Shown here: positions 52,572-61,212 of the stretch, one piece after another | How the letters are laid out: every line of letters begins with the position of its first letter | Position numbering within the stretch: the stretch's first letter is position 1 | Assembly (NCBI GenBank): GCA_030654695.1 | Contig: JAURWY010000026.1 | Span: forward strand, 62,001-126,000 | Length of the DNA: 64,000 bases | Reading direction: 5' to 3' | DNA from: Polaromonas sp. | Lineage (GTDB): Bacteria; Pseudomonadota; Gammaproteobacteria; Burkholderiales; Burkholderiaceae_C | Program-made: the position numbers and the translations under genes | Notes under the pieces: model-generated | Told to the model about the DNA's origin: nothing | The model's input: the letters and a program-made list of their open reading frames with translations, nothing else | Databases searched by the model: none

Positions 52572-53513
52572 ATGTCTGAAACGTTTTTAGGGTATGGCCT
52601 GTCGGTGGGCGCGTTGTTGCTTTTTTCCGCCAGTATCTTGCTCACCAACGTGGCCGTCAGTCGCATCAATCTGGGACTGGGTTTTTTGGTGGCAACGCTG
52701 GTCAACGTCGGGTTTGCCGCGTTGACGCTGGCTGTGGAGTTTGCGCTCCGGTCGGATGACTTTCAATGGAACACGCCGGCCTTTTTGTTGTTCGCTGCTG
52801 CAGGCGGATTTGCAACGTATCTGGGTCGCTGGTTTTTTTATGAATCGGTGGTGCGTTTTGGACCTTCACGGGCCAGTATTTTTCAAGCCAGCAGCCCCTT
52901 GTTCACAGCCATCATGGCTTGGTTGTTTCTGGATGAACGCCTGAGTTGGGCGATTGCCAGCGGCATGCTGATGACACTCTGCGGGTTGGTGCTGGTCAGT
53001 TATAAACCCGGCGTGGCGCCTGTTGTCGGGGCTGCTGTTGCTTTGCCCGCGACGCTGGTGACCTATCGCGAGCGCTTGCTGCGGTCGGTCTTTTTGCTTG
53101 GTCTGAGCTGCTCTATGGCCTATGCCATCAGCAATGTTTTGCGCGGCTCTGCGATCCGGATCTGGAACGAACCTGTGGTTGGCGCCTTGAGCGGCGCTGT
53201 GTTTGGGCTGACCCTGCACCTGTTGTTCAGCGTGAAAAAAAAGGGCCTTTTTTCAAGCTGGCGTTCTGCAGACAGAACGGGGATTTGGCTGTTTGCATTG
53301 ATCGGTGTGTGCAACATCTTGGGCCAAATGGGGATGATCGCCGCCATGCGCTACATTCCGCTGTCGGTCGCGGCACTGATGACGCTGTGCACCCCGATAT
53401 TGGTATTTCCTCTCAGTCATCTATTGTTCAAAGGCAAAGATGACATCACGCTCAGCACGCTGCTGGGCAGCGGCTTGAGCTTGATAGGAATTGTCGTCAT
53501 CGTTTTTCGATGA
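52572..53513 (+). CDS. EamA/DMT-family membrane transporter
   Basis: 313 residues with about ten membrane helices and two EamA repeats (GLSVGALLLFSASILLTNVAVSRI; AGGFATYLGRWFFYESVVRFGPSRASIFQASSPLFTAIMAWLFLDERLS). The ASSPLFTAIMAWLFLDE and MTLCTPILVFPLSHLLFKGKD ends are the usual repeat termini. Within the aromatic cluster it may export a product or import the substrate across the inner membrane. Confidence 0.9.
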   Translation: MSETFLGYGLSVGALLLFSASILLTNVAVSRINLGLGFLVATLVNVGFAALTLAVEFALRSDDFQWNTPAFLLFAAAGGFATYLGRWFFYESVVRFGPSRASIFQASSPLFTAIMAWLFLDERLSWAIASGMLMTLCGLVLVSYKPGVAPVVGAAVALPATLVTYRERLLRSVFLLGLSCSMAYAISNVLRGSAIRIWNEPVVGALSGAVFGLTLHLLFSVKKKGLFSSWRSADRTGIWLFALIGVCNILGQMGMIAAMRYIPLSVAALMTLCTPILVFPLSHLLFKGKDDITLSTLLGSGLSLIGIVVIVFR

Positions 53514-53554
53514 CGGGTATTGGCGCATCACTAACTAAAGAATGGAGACAAACC

Positions 53555-54529
53555 ATGAACATGCATCGTCACACTTGGATCACTGCCACTTTTACCGCCT
53601 TGGCTTTGCTGGGGGCCTCTGCGCACGCTCAGGATTACCCGGTTAAACCCATCCGCATCGTCGTCCCTCTGCCACCGGGCGGTTCTAACGACGTGCTGGC
53701 TCGCATCTTGGCGCAAAAAATGTCGGAGTCATTTGGCCAGCCCGTGATCGTTGAAAACAAGCCTGGGGCAGCTGGCAATATTTCAACCGACTTCATGGCC
53801 AAAGCAGACGGCGATGGTTACACCATTGCCATTGCGCCGAACCAAACGGTCGCCGTCAACCCGGTGCTGTATCCCAAGCTGCCTTTCGATGTCATCAAAG
53901 ACTTGCAAGGCATCTCCATGCTGGGTCGGGTGCCGATGGTGCTGGTGGTCTCGCCCAAAGTCACGGCCACCACCGTCGCAGAACTGATCGCCCAAGCCAA
54001 AGCCAATCCGGATAAATTTTCGTATGCTTCTGCGGGTTCTGGCAGCCCTCAGCACATGGCCGCGGAGGTCTTCAAGTCCATGACTGGGACCAAGCTGGTG
54101 CACATTCCGTACAAGGGCTCAGCGCCCGCGCTGGTCGATGTGCTGGGTGGCACGGTCGACGTCATGTTCTGTCCTATCAACTCCGCGCTGCCCCACATTC
54201 GCAGCGGCAAACTGCGTGCACTGGGTAGCACAGGTACTCAGCGGCTGGAGCTGTTGCCCCAACTGCCGACGGTGGCAGAGACCGTCCCGAACTACGAAAG
54301 CGACATTTGGATTGGCATGATTGCGCCCGCCAAAACGCCGGCCGCCATCATCAACAAGCTCAACGCCGAGCTTCGGCGTTCGCTGGCCCTGCCGGATGTG
54401 AAAAGCAAGCTGGCTGACCAAGGCATTTACGCTGAAACCAGCACCGCTGCAGACTTCACCAAATTGATTGCGACCGACCAAAAACGTTGGGCAGCCGTCA
54501 TCAAATTTGCCAACATCGTGCCGGAATAA
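53555..54529 (+). CDS. Bug-family tripartite tricarboxylate receptor (TctC-like), second copy
   Basis: 324 residues from ATG 53555, with GGAGA upstream; signal peptide MNMHRHTWITATFTALALLGASAHAQ. Family text: YPVKPIRIVVPLPPGGSNDVLARILAQKMSESFGQPVIVENKPGAAGNISTDFMAKADGDGYT, FSYASAGSGSPQHMAAEVFKSMTGTKLVHIPYKGSAPALVDVLGGTVDVMF. It is clearly different from the copy at 50565, so the two probably bind different carboxylates. No TctAB permease is nearby. Confidence 0.93.
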   Translation: MNMHRHTWITATFTALALLGASAHAQDYPVKPIRIVVPLPPGGSNDVLARILAQKMSESFGQPVIVENKPGAAGNISTDFMAKADGDGYTIAIAPNQTVAVNPVLYPKLPFDVIKDLQGISMLGRVPMVLVVSPKVTATTVAELIAQAKANPDKFSYASAGSGSPQHMAAEVFKSMTGTKLVHIPYKGSAPALVDVLGGTVDVMFCPINSALPHIRSGKLRALGSTGTQRLELLPQLPTVAETVPNYESDIWIGMIAPAKTPAAIINKLNAELRRSLALPDVKSKLADQGIYAETSTAADFTKLIATDQKRWAAVIKFANIVPE

Positions 54530-54564
54530 GCCAGCCGACCACAATCAATTGATCAGGAGATTTC

Positions 54565-56349
54565 ATGACCGTTCCCCTTGATGCCGCTGTGCGCCGCGAC
54601 ATTCCAAAACCTTCGGAACCGGACGAAACCGTTTGGGGCAGTGATGCGATCGCGGACATGCTGCGTGCCATGGATATTCCTTACGTGCTGCTCAATCCAG
54701 GCGCCAGTTTTCGCGGTCTGCATGACAGTTTGGTCAACCACTTGGGTAACGAAAAGCCGCAGATGGTGGTGGTGTTGCACGAAGAACATGCGGTGGCCAT
54801 CGCCCACGGTTACACCAAGGTCACCGGCAAACCACTGATCGCTATCTTGCACAGCAACGTGGGTTTGATGCATGGCTCGATGGCTATTTTTGACGCCTGG
54901 GTCGACCGTGTTCCGGTCATCGTCCTCGGGGCTACCGGACCGGTGGATGCGTCCAAGCGCCGCCCTTGGATCGACTGGATTCACACCGCGCAAGACCAAG
55001 CCGCCCTGGTTCGCAACTTCATCAAGTGGGATGCTCAACCGGCGTCTATTCCTTCCGCTCAAGAAGCTCTGTTGCGGGCCCGTCAAATCGCCACCACCGC
55101 GCCGCAGGGGCCGGTGTATGTTTGCTTTGATGCGGCGCTGCAGGAGTCCAAACTTTCTGCAACGCCGTCACTGCCAGATCCGGCGCGCTACCAGGCACCA
55201 CCGCCTGCACGTCCGTCCGACGAAGTGGTGATCCAAGCCGCCGAGTGGCTGTCAAAAGCCAAGCGACCGGTCATTTTGATGGGCCGTGTGTCGCGTGACG
55301 AAAAGGGCTGGGCAGAGCGCCTTCAGTTGGCCGAAACCTTGAACGCCGAAGTGCTGACAGATTTGCGAGTGGGCGCTGCTTTCCCGACCGACCATGCTCT
55401 CCATGCAGCACCCAGCGGGGCTTTTCTCACGCCAGCCGCGCAAGCTGTGTTGCGTGAAGCCGATGTGGTTCTCAGCCTAGACTGGCTCGACCTGTCGGGT
55501 ACGCTCAAGCAAGCTTGGGGCGAGGCCACCGTCGGCAGCAAGGTGATCCAGGTGTCGGTGGACCAGTACAGTCACAACGGTTGGAGCATGGACCACCAGG
55601 GTCTGCCGCCGGTAGATTTGTTTTTGCTGTGCGAGCCCGAGCCCGCCGTGACTTTGTTGAACCAACATGTGACGCCGCGCACCACACCGGCACCTGCCAA
55701 GCGCGTTGTCGCTGCTGCACCGGCGGCGGCTCCCGGCAGCATGACGGTCTCTACGCTTGCGGCTACTTTGCGCCGTGCCGTGGGTGACCAAAAGCTCTGC
55801 CTCATGCGCTTGCCGCTCAGTTGGAGCGGTGAGATGTGGGACTTCCGCCACCCTCTTGATTTTCTGGGCTACGACGGCGGTGGCGGCATTGGTTCCGGCC
55901 CCGGCATGTCGATTGGCTCGGCGCTCGCCCTCAAAGGGACCGACCGTTTGCCGGTGGCCGTGATTGGCGACGGCGACTACATGATGGGCGTCAACGCGCT
56001 GTGGACAGCCGCCAATGCGCGCATCCCCATGCTGGTGGTGGTCTGCAACAACCGCTCTTTCTTCAACGACGAATTGCATCAAGAGCGCGTGGCGCGGCAA
56101 CGCAAACGTCCGGTTGAAAACCGCTGGATCGGTCAGCGCATCAGCAACCCTTCGCCAGACCTCGCCATGTTGGCACGCGGCCAGGGCCTGACAGGCATTG
56201 GCCCGTTGGAAGACGCCGTTGAGTTAGAGCGCGTGCTGGTGGACGCCATTGCGGCCGTCAAAAACGGCGAGACCGTGGTGATTGATGTCGTGGTGCAGAC
56301 CGGCTACAGCCCCGCCATGACCGCCGGCCTGACCCGTTCGCAAGACTAA
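54565..56349 (+). CDS. Thiamine diphosphate-dependent enzyme (benzoylformate decarboxylase / acetolactate synthase type)
   Basis: 594 residues. The three ThDP-fold domains are present: pyrimidine-binding with the catalytic Glu (VVLHEEHAVAIAHGYTKVTGKPLIAILHSNVGLMHGSMAI), central domain, and pyrophosphate-binding with GDGDYMMGVNALWTAANARIPMLVVVCNN (GDG...NN metal motif). An Ala/Pro linker lies near 380-395. It should decarboxylate or ligate a 2-oxo acid. Followed by an aldehyde dehydrogenase, which suggests an aldehyde product. Substrate unknown. Confidence 0.9.
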   Translation: MTVPLDAAVRRDIPKPSEPDETVWGSDAIADMLRAMDIPYVLLNPGASFRGLHDSLVNHLGNEKPQMVVVLHEEHAVAIAHGYTKVTGKPLIAILHSNVGLMHGSMAIFDAWVDRVPVIVLGATGPVDASKRRPWIDWIHTAQDQAALVRNFIKWDAQPASIPSAQEALLRARQIATTAPQGPVYVCFDAALQESKLSATPSLPDPARYQAPPPARPSDEVVIQAAEWLSKAKRPVILMGRVSRDEKGWAERLQLAETLNAEVLTDLRVGAAFPTDHALHAAPSGAFLTPAAQAVLREADVVLSLDWLDLSGTLKQAWGEATVGSKVIQVSVDQYSHNGWSMDHQGLPPVDLFLLCEPEPAVTLLNQHVTPRTTPAPAKRVVAAAPAAAPGSMTVSTLAATLRRAVGDQKLCLMRLPLSWSGEMWDFRHPLDFLGYDGGGGIGSGPGMSIGSALALKGTDRLPVAVIGDGDYMMGVNALWTAANARIPMLVVVCNNRSFFNDELHQERVARQRKRPVENRWIGQRISNPSPDLAMLARGQGLTGIGPLEDAVELERVLVDAIAAVKNGETVVIDVVVQTGYSPAMTAGLTRSQD

Positions 56350-56379
56350 TTTGTAGATTTAAATTTGGAGTTGCACTAC

Positions 56380-57852
56380 ATGCGCACACACGACATCCCC
56401 GCTGGCATTTTGCCGACGCAGCGTGACCTGTATTACGGCGGTGCCTGGCACGCGCCCAAGGCTGGCGTTTACGCCGAGACCATCAACCCGACCTACAACG
56501 AAGTCATCGCCAGCGCGCCGGTTGCCGATGCCGCAGACGTTGACGCGGCGGTGCAAGCCGCACAGGCCGCTTTTCCGGCTTGGGCCGCTACGCCGCCGGT
56601 GGAGCGGGGGCGCTATTTGCGCAAGGCTGCGGCGGTGCTGCGCGAACATGCCTTGCCACTGGCCCAACTTGATTCGCTGAACAACGGTAACCCGGTATCG
56701 GCACTCGCCATGGATGCCGGTTTTGCGGCTGACTGCCTCGACTACTTTGCCGGGCTGGCCACCGAGATCAAAGGCGAAACCATCCCCATGGGCGATGGCA
56801 ACTTCAATTACACGATTCAAGAACCGCTGGGCGTGATTGCCCGCATCGTCGCTTACAACCACCCCTTCATGTTTGCCGCGGCCCGACTCGCAGCCCCCTT
56901 GGCGGCGGGCAACACGGTGGTCATCAAGTCGCCAGACCAAGCGCCCTTGTCTATCTTGAGGCTGGCCGAACTGGTGGGTGATATTTTCCCGCCCGGCGTG
57001 GCCAACTTTTTATGTGGTGGCCGTGAATGCGGCGATGCCATGGGCCGACATCCCTTGGTCCGCAAAATCACCTTGATCGGCGGCGTTCCCACTGGCAAGG
57101 CCGTCATGAAAACCGCCTCCGACAACCTCAAGCCATTGTTGCTGGAGTTGGGCGGCAAGAACGCCCTGGTGGCTTACCCCGATGCGGATCTGGACAAGCT
57201 CGTCAACGGCATCATTGCCGGCATGAACTTCACCTGGTCGGGCCAAAGTTGCGGTTCCACCAGCCGCGTTTTTCTGCACGAATCGATTCACGACCAAGTG
57301 CTGGAAAAGGTCGTCGAGCTGCTGCCCCAACGCCACAAGCCGGGCATTCCGACCGACTCCAAAACCACCATGGGCTCGCTGGTCAGTCAGGCCCAGCTAG
57401 ACAAAGTGAAGCACTATGTCGCAGTGGGCTTGGCAGACGGTGGACGCTTGGTCTGCGGGGGAAAACAACCGGATGATCCAGCGTTGAAGGACGGATTTTT
57501 TTACGAAGCCACAGTCTTCGCAGACATGCAGCCGCACATGCGCCTGGCCCAAGAAGAGGTCTTTGGCCCGATCATGTCGGTCTTCAAATGGCGCGATGAA
57601 GACACGCTGTGGAACCAAGTCAACGGCGTGGATTTTGGCCTCACCGGTTCGATCTGGACGCAGAACCTGAACACCGCGCACCTGGCTGCCAAGCGCATCC
57701 AGACCGGTTACGTGTGGATCAACAACGCCAGCCAGCACTTCATGGGCGCGCCCTTTGGCGGCATCAAACAGTCGGGCATTGGCCGCGAAGAATGCTTTGC
57801 TGAACTGCTCGAGTTCACGTACACCAAGAACGTTAATTTGAAGTTTGGGTGA
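56380..57852 (+). CDS. NAD(P)-dependent aldehyde dehydrogenase
   Basis: 490 residues from ATG 56380, with GGAG 9 bases before. Catalytic Cys in SGQSCGSTSRVFLHE, catalytic Glu in LELGGKNALVAYPDADL, NAD site IGGVPTGKAV and Lys in VIKSPDQAP; C-terminal GAPFGGIKQSGIGREECFAELLEFTYTKNVNL. The usual GQ.C.A reads GQSCGS and the usual KPSE/KPAE reads KSPDQ, so specificity may be unusual. Downstream of the ThDP enzyme by 30 bases and probably oxidises its aldehyde. Confidence 0.93.
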   Translation: MRTHDIPAGILPTQRDLYYGGAWHAPKAGVYAETINPTYNEVIASAPVADAADVDAAVQAAQAAFPAWAATPPVERGRYLRKAAAVLREHALPLAQLDSLNNGNPVSALAMDAGFAADCLDYFAGLATEIKGETIPMGDGNFNYTIQEPLGVIARIVAYNHPFMFAAARLAAPLAAGNTVVIKSPDQAPLSILRLAELVGDIFPPGVANFLCGGRECGDAMGRHPLVRKITLIGGVPTGKAVMKTASDNLKPLLLELGGKNALVAYPDADLDKLVNGIIAGMNFTWSGQSCGSTSRVFLHESIHDQVLEKVVELLPQRHKPGIPTDSKTTMGSLVSQAQLDKVKHYVAVGLADGGRLVCGGKQPDDPALKDGFFYEATVFADMQPHMRLAQEEVFGPIMSVFKWRDEDTLWNQVNGVDFGLTGSIWTQNLNTAHLAAKRIQTGYVWINNASQHFMGAPFGGIKQSGIGREECFAELLEFTYTKNVNLKFG

Positions 57853-58083
57853 CGTTTCGGTAGTGGCTTTGCTGGAGATGAGCGCAGAGCACTTCGACCA
57901 AGCGCTGGTGGCGGCTTTGGCTGCTGCGCCAATTTGAAGGCTTGCAGAAGTGCAGCGGTAGGGTGAGCCTCTTAATCGTTAAAAAGCATCTAAAGTTTTT
58001 AAACGCAATTCTATTAATGATTTATTGTTTTTGTGGATAGAATAAACTTAATCATTTAAGTATTTAATTAACTATAATTAAAT
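57853..58083. other. Spacer upstream of the hybrid kinase
   Basis: A 231-base gap. The first 85 bases are GC-rich and contain a 24-codon open frame beginning GTG GCT TTG CTG GAG ATG AGC, which may be a gene remnant. The remainder, from about 57970, is strikingly AT-rich for this genome and should hold the promoter of the kinase gene; no clear -35/-10 pair stands out. No terminator hairpin was found for the operon before it. Confidence 0.5.
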
Positions 58084-60618
58084 ATGTATACAAATGAATT
58101 CGCCGTCAAAGCAGGTCTTTTTGAACCTTCAAATGAGTCGGTTTTAGCGCCCATCAGCGACCTCAGCTTGTCGTCCAAGTCTGAGGAGGCCTTGCTCAAA
58201 GCTGGCGCCTTGCAAAGCGCTATTTTCAACAGCGCTAACTTCTCCAGTATCGCGACCGACGCGAACGGCGTGATTCAAATTTTCAACGTCGGTGCTGAGC
58301 GGATGCTGGGTTACTTGGCGGCCGACGTGATGAACAAAATCACGCCGGCAGAGATTTCAGATCCGCAAGAGGTGATCACCCGGGCCAGCGCTTTGAGCGC
58401 TGAGTTTGAGACGCCGATCACGCCGGGTTTTGAGGCGCTGGTGTTCAAGGCCTCACGCGGTATTGAAGACATTTACGAGTTGACCTACATCCGCAAAGAC
58501 GGCAGCCGCTTTCCGGCGGTGGTCTCGGTCACCGCGCTGCGCGATGCGCAGGACGCCATCATTGGCTACCTCTTGATTGGCACGGACAACACCGCCCGCA
58601 AGCTGATTGAAGAAGAACAAAAAAAGCTCGACCAACGCTTGCGTGACCAGCAGTTTTACACGCGTTCGCTGATTGAAGCCAATATTGACGCGATCATGAC
58701 CACGGATCCCGCCGGCATCATCACCGACGTCAACAAACAAACCGAAGAGTTGACCAACTGCACGCGGGACGAGTTGATTGGTGCGCCGTTTAAAAAATTC
58801 TTCACGGAGCCAGAGCGTGCCGTGGCCGCCATCAACATCGTGTTGAGTGGCAAAAAAATCACCAACTACGAATTGACCGTGCGCGCCAGGGACGGCAAAG
58901 AAACCGTGGTGTCTTACAACGCCACCACTTTTTATGACCGCGACCGGGTCTTGCAAGGCGTCTTTGCGGCGGCCCGTGACGTCACCGAAAGCAAGCGCCT
59001 GGACATGGTCTTGCAGGAAAAAAACATTGAGCTCGAAAGCTCCCGTGCGGTGGCCGACAGCGCCAACTTGGCGAAGTCTGATTTTCTGTCCAGCATGAGC
59101 CATGAAATCCGCTCACCGCTGAATGCCATTTTGGGTCTGGCTTATTTGTTGGAGCAGGCCAATCTGGACATGGACGCCCACAACATGGTGCGCAAGATCA
59201 GAGCCTCGGGGCGGATTTTGCTGAGCCTGATCAGCGATATTTTGGATGTCTCCAAAATTGAAGCCGGCCAGATGATGATCGAGCAGGCGCCTTTCCGACT
59301 GACCGATGTGATCGACTCTTTGAGTGTGGTCTTGGGTGTGGCGATTGGTGAGAAAAATATCAAATTGATCATCCATCCACCGCCTCTGGTGCCGGGCATC
59401 TACACCTTGTCTGGGGATGCGTTACGGCTCGAGCAGGTGTTGATCAACCTGAGTATCAACGCGATTAAATTCACCAGCCAGGGCCAAGTTGAACTGAGCA
59501 CCGAACTGGTGTCGCGGGGTGCCGATGAAGTGGTGCTTCGTTTCAGCGTCAGGGACACCGGCATTGGCATTGCGCCTGAGTTGCAGAGCACAGTTTTTTC
59601 AGCCTTCACGCAGGCCGACAGCACCACCACACGGCGCTTTGGTGGGACTGGTCTTGGGTTGACCATTTGCCGCCAACTGGTGCAACTGATGGGCGGACAA
59701 ATTGGCTTGACCAGCATCTTGGGGCAGGGCAGTGAGTTCTGGTTTTCTGTACCCCTACAAACAATAGCGGACAGCGATCAACCGCTGGATCAGCCCACAC
59801 AAACCTATGTCTTGAGGGAAAACGCAGCACCCAATTTGGCTGGGAAATCTTTGCACGGTATACGGGTGCTGGTGGTGGATGACGGCGAGATCAACTGTGA
59901 AGTGGCGCGCCGAATTTTGCACGGACACGGCGCCGTGGTGTCGCTTGCCAGCAATGGCCAAGAAGCCATTGACTGGCTGGTGATGCACCCGACAGAGGTC
60001 GACCTGGTGCTGATGGATGTGCAAATGCCGGTCATGGGCGGCATTGAAGCGACACGGCTGTTGCGACTGATGCCTGAGTTTGCACACTTGCCTATCGTTG
60101 CGTTGACGGCGGGCGCTTTCAAACTACAGCAAGACGCCGCACATGCGGTGGGCATGACGCACTTCATCAGCAAACCCTTTGACGTGCCGTCCACCATCAC
60201 GCTGATTCAACGACTGACGCGCCAAGCGGTGATGAACGCGGCCAGTTTGCCGCTGCCTTCGGCCATGGTGTGGGTCCCAGATGCGAAGGTGATCAACGTA
60301 GCGGAGGGGCTGAAAGTTTGGACCGACATGCCCGCTTACCTAGATTGGTTGGGCCGCTTTGTAGAAAATTACGCGGCGGCGGTGCCTTTGATGCAGAGCA
60401 GTTTGGCAGGCAACGACAGCGCGGCGGCTGTCGCCTTGGCCCACAAACTGGCTGGCGTGGCGGCCAACCTCGCCCTGCCTGAGGTGGCTCGGACGGCTGC
60501 CGAGGTCGAGCGGGTTTTAGGTTCAGGTGCATCGCCAGACACAGCGGTGGCGCTGGCCGAGCTAGTTGCCGCCATGGACGCGGCGGTGGCCACCATTCAA
60601 CGAATGATCGCCGCCTAA
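58084..60618 (+). CDS. Hybrid sensor histidine kinase with receiver and HPt domains
   Basis: 844 residues, no membrane segments, so a cytoplasmic sensor. Order: PAS (about 45-165), PAS (about 175-300), HisKA with His340 in SMSHEIRSPLNAILG, HATPase (about 445-565; DTGIGIAPELQSTVFSAFTQADSTTTRRFGGTGLGLTICRQLV), receiver (about 595-715) with Asp645 in LVLMDVQMPVMGG, and HPt with His787 in ALAHKLAGVAANL. This is a complete phosphorelay in one chain, lacking only an output regulator, which must be encoded elsewhere. Preceded by an AT-rich leader. Confidence 0.95.
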   Translation: MYTNEFAVKAGLFEPSNESVLAPISDLSLSSKSEEALLKAGALQSAIFNSANFSSIATDANGVIQIFNVGAERMLGYLAADVMNKITPAEISDPQEVITRASALSAEFETPITPGFEALVFKASRGIEDIYELTYIRKDGSRFPAVVSVTALRDAQDAIIGYLLIGTDNTARKLIEEEQKKLDQRLRDQQFYTRSLIEANIDAIMTTDPAGIITDVNKQTEELTNCTRDELIGAPFKKFFTEPERAVAAINIVLSGKKITNYELTVRARDGKETVVSYNATTFYDRDRVLQGVFAAARDVTESKRLDMVLQEKNIELESSRAVADSANLAKSDFLSSMSHEIRSPLNAILGLAYLLEQANLDMDAHNMVRKIRASGRILLSLISDILDVSKIEAGQMMIEQAPFRLTDVIDSLSVVLGVAIGEKNIKLIIHPPPLVPGIYTLSGDALRLEQVLINLSINAIKFTSQGQVELSTELVSRGADEVVLRFSVRDTGIGIAPELQSTVFSAFTQADSTTTRRFGGTGLGLTICRQLVQLMGGQIGLTSILGQGSEFWFSVPLQTIADSDQPLDQPTQTYVLRENAAPNLAGKSLHGIRVLVVDDGEINCEVARRILHGHGAVVSLASNGQEAIDWLVMHPTEVDLVLMDVQMPVMGGIEATRLLRLMPEFAHLPIVALTAGAFKLQQDAAHAVGMTHFISKPFDVPSTITLIQRLTRQAVMNAASLPLPSAMVWVPDAKVINVAEGLKVWTDMPAYLDWLGRFVENYAAAVPLMQSSLAGNDSAAAVALAHKLAGVAANLALPEVARTAAEVERVLGSGASPDTAVALAELVAAMDAAVATIQRMIAA

Positions 60619-60658
60619 ATCTATCCGAGACAGTTCTAAAAAATCCTGCGCTGTCAAA

Positions 60659-60952
60659 TTAAGACATACCTTCAACGATGCGTATGTCTCTTTCGGCCCC
60701 GTTGCCCAAGGCTTTTAAGGCGGCTTGGTAGCCGGGACTGTCATGCGCGGCGAGGGCCTTCTCGATGCTGTCGAATTCGATGAGTACAGCCCGCTGTTCA
60801 AGACCCGCTTCGTACACCTTGGCGGGCATTCCGCGCGCGAGAAAGCGACCGCCTGCTGCCTGAATTGAGGGCCCAGCCAACTTTCCATAGTCCGCCATCG
60901 CGGCTGGGTCGGTGATAGAGCGGTAGGTTGATATCCAATAGGCTTTCGACAT
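60659..60952 (-). CDS. DUF1330 small protein
   Basis: 97 residues, typical length. MSKAYWISTYRSITDPAAMADYGKLAGPSIQAAGGRFLARG and the later RAVLIEFDSIEKALAAHDSPGYQAALKALG match DUF1330, a ferredoxin-like (dimeric alpha-beta barrel) family of unknown role. Single gene, convergent with the kinase. Confidence 0.88.
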   Translation of the reverse strand: MSKAYWISTYRSITDPAAMADYGKLAGPSIQAAGGRFLARGMPAKVYEAGLEQRAVLIEFDSIEKALAAHDSPGYQAALKALGNGAERDIRIVEGMS

Positions 60953-61099
60953 GTTCTAAATCCTTCTTCTGGGTGGTTGAAAATTGCATCTGAACCAGAT
61001 CGTAATCAAGTTGGCTTGATTTTGTATCAACGCTTCTGATTTTTTTCAAATTCCACTCGACACGCATTTCAAAGAAAATTTGGTTTAACTATTTAGCAC

Positions 61100-61128
61100 T
61101 TGTCAATACAGGTTCACCTGCATATAAA
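61100..61128 (+). promoter_or_regulatory. Sigma-70 promoter with a dyad in the spacer
   Basis: TTGTCA (61100-61105), exactly 17 bases, TATAAA (61123-61128). The spacer holds CAGGT-TC-ACCTG, part of a wider 18-bp near-palindrome, so a repressor could sit between the hexamers. The start would be near 61135, leaving about 78 bases of leader before the methionine synthase-like gene. Confidence 0.6.
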
Positions 61129-61212
61129 AACCGTCCACGCCCGCGGTTTGCGATTTAAAGTCGTGTGCGTCAAGGTTTCGCTCACAAATTTTATAAATCA
61201 AACTTCTCTTGT

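Noticed and set aside
57876..57937. 24-codon open frame after the aldehyde dehydrogenase
   Set aside because: Too short, no ribosome site and no recognisable family; mentioned only as a possible remnant.
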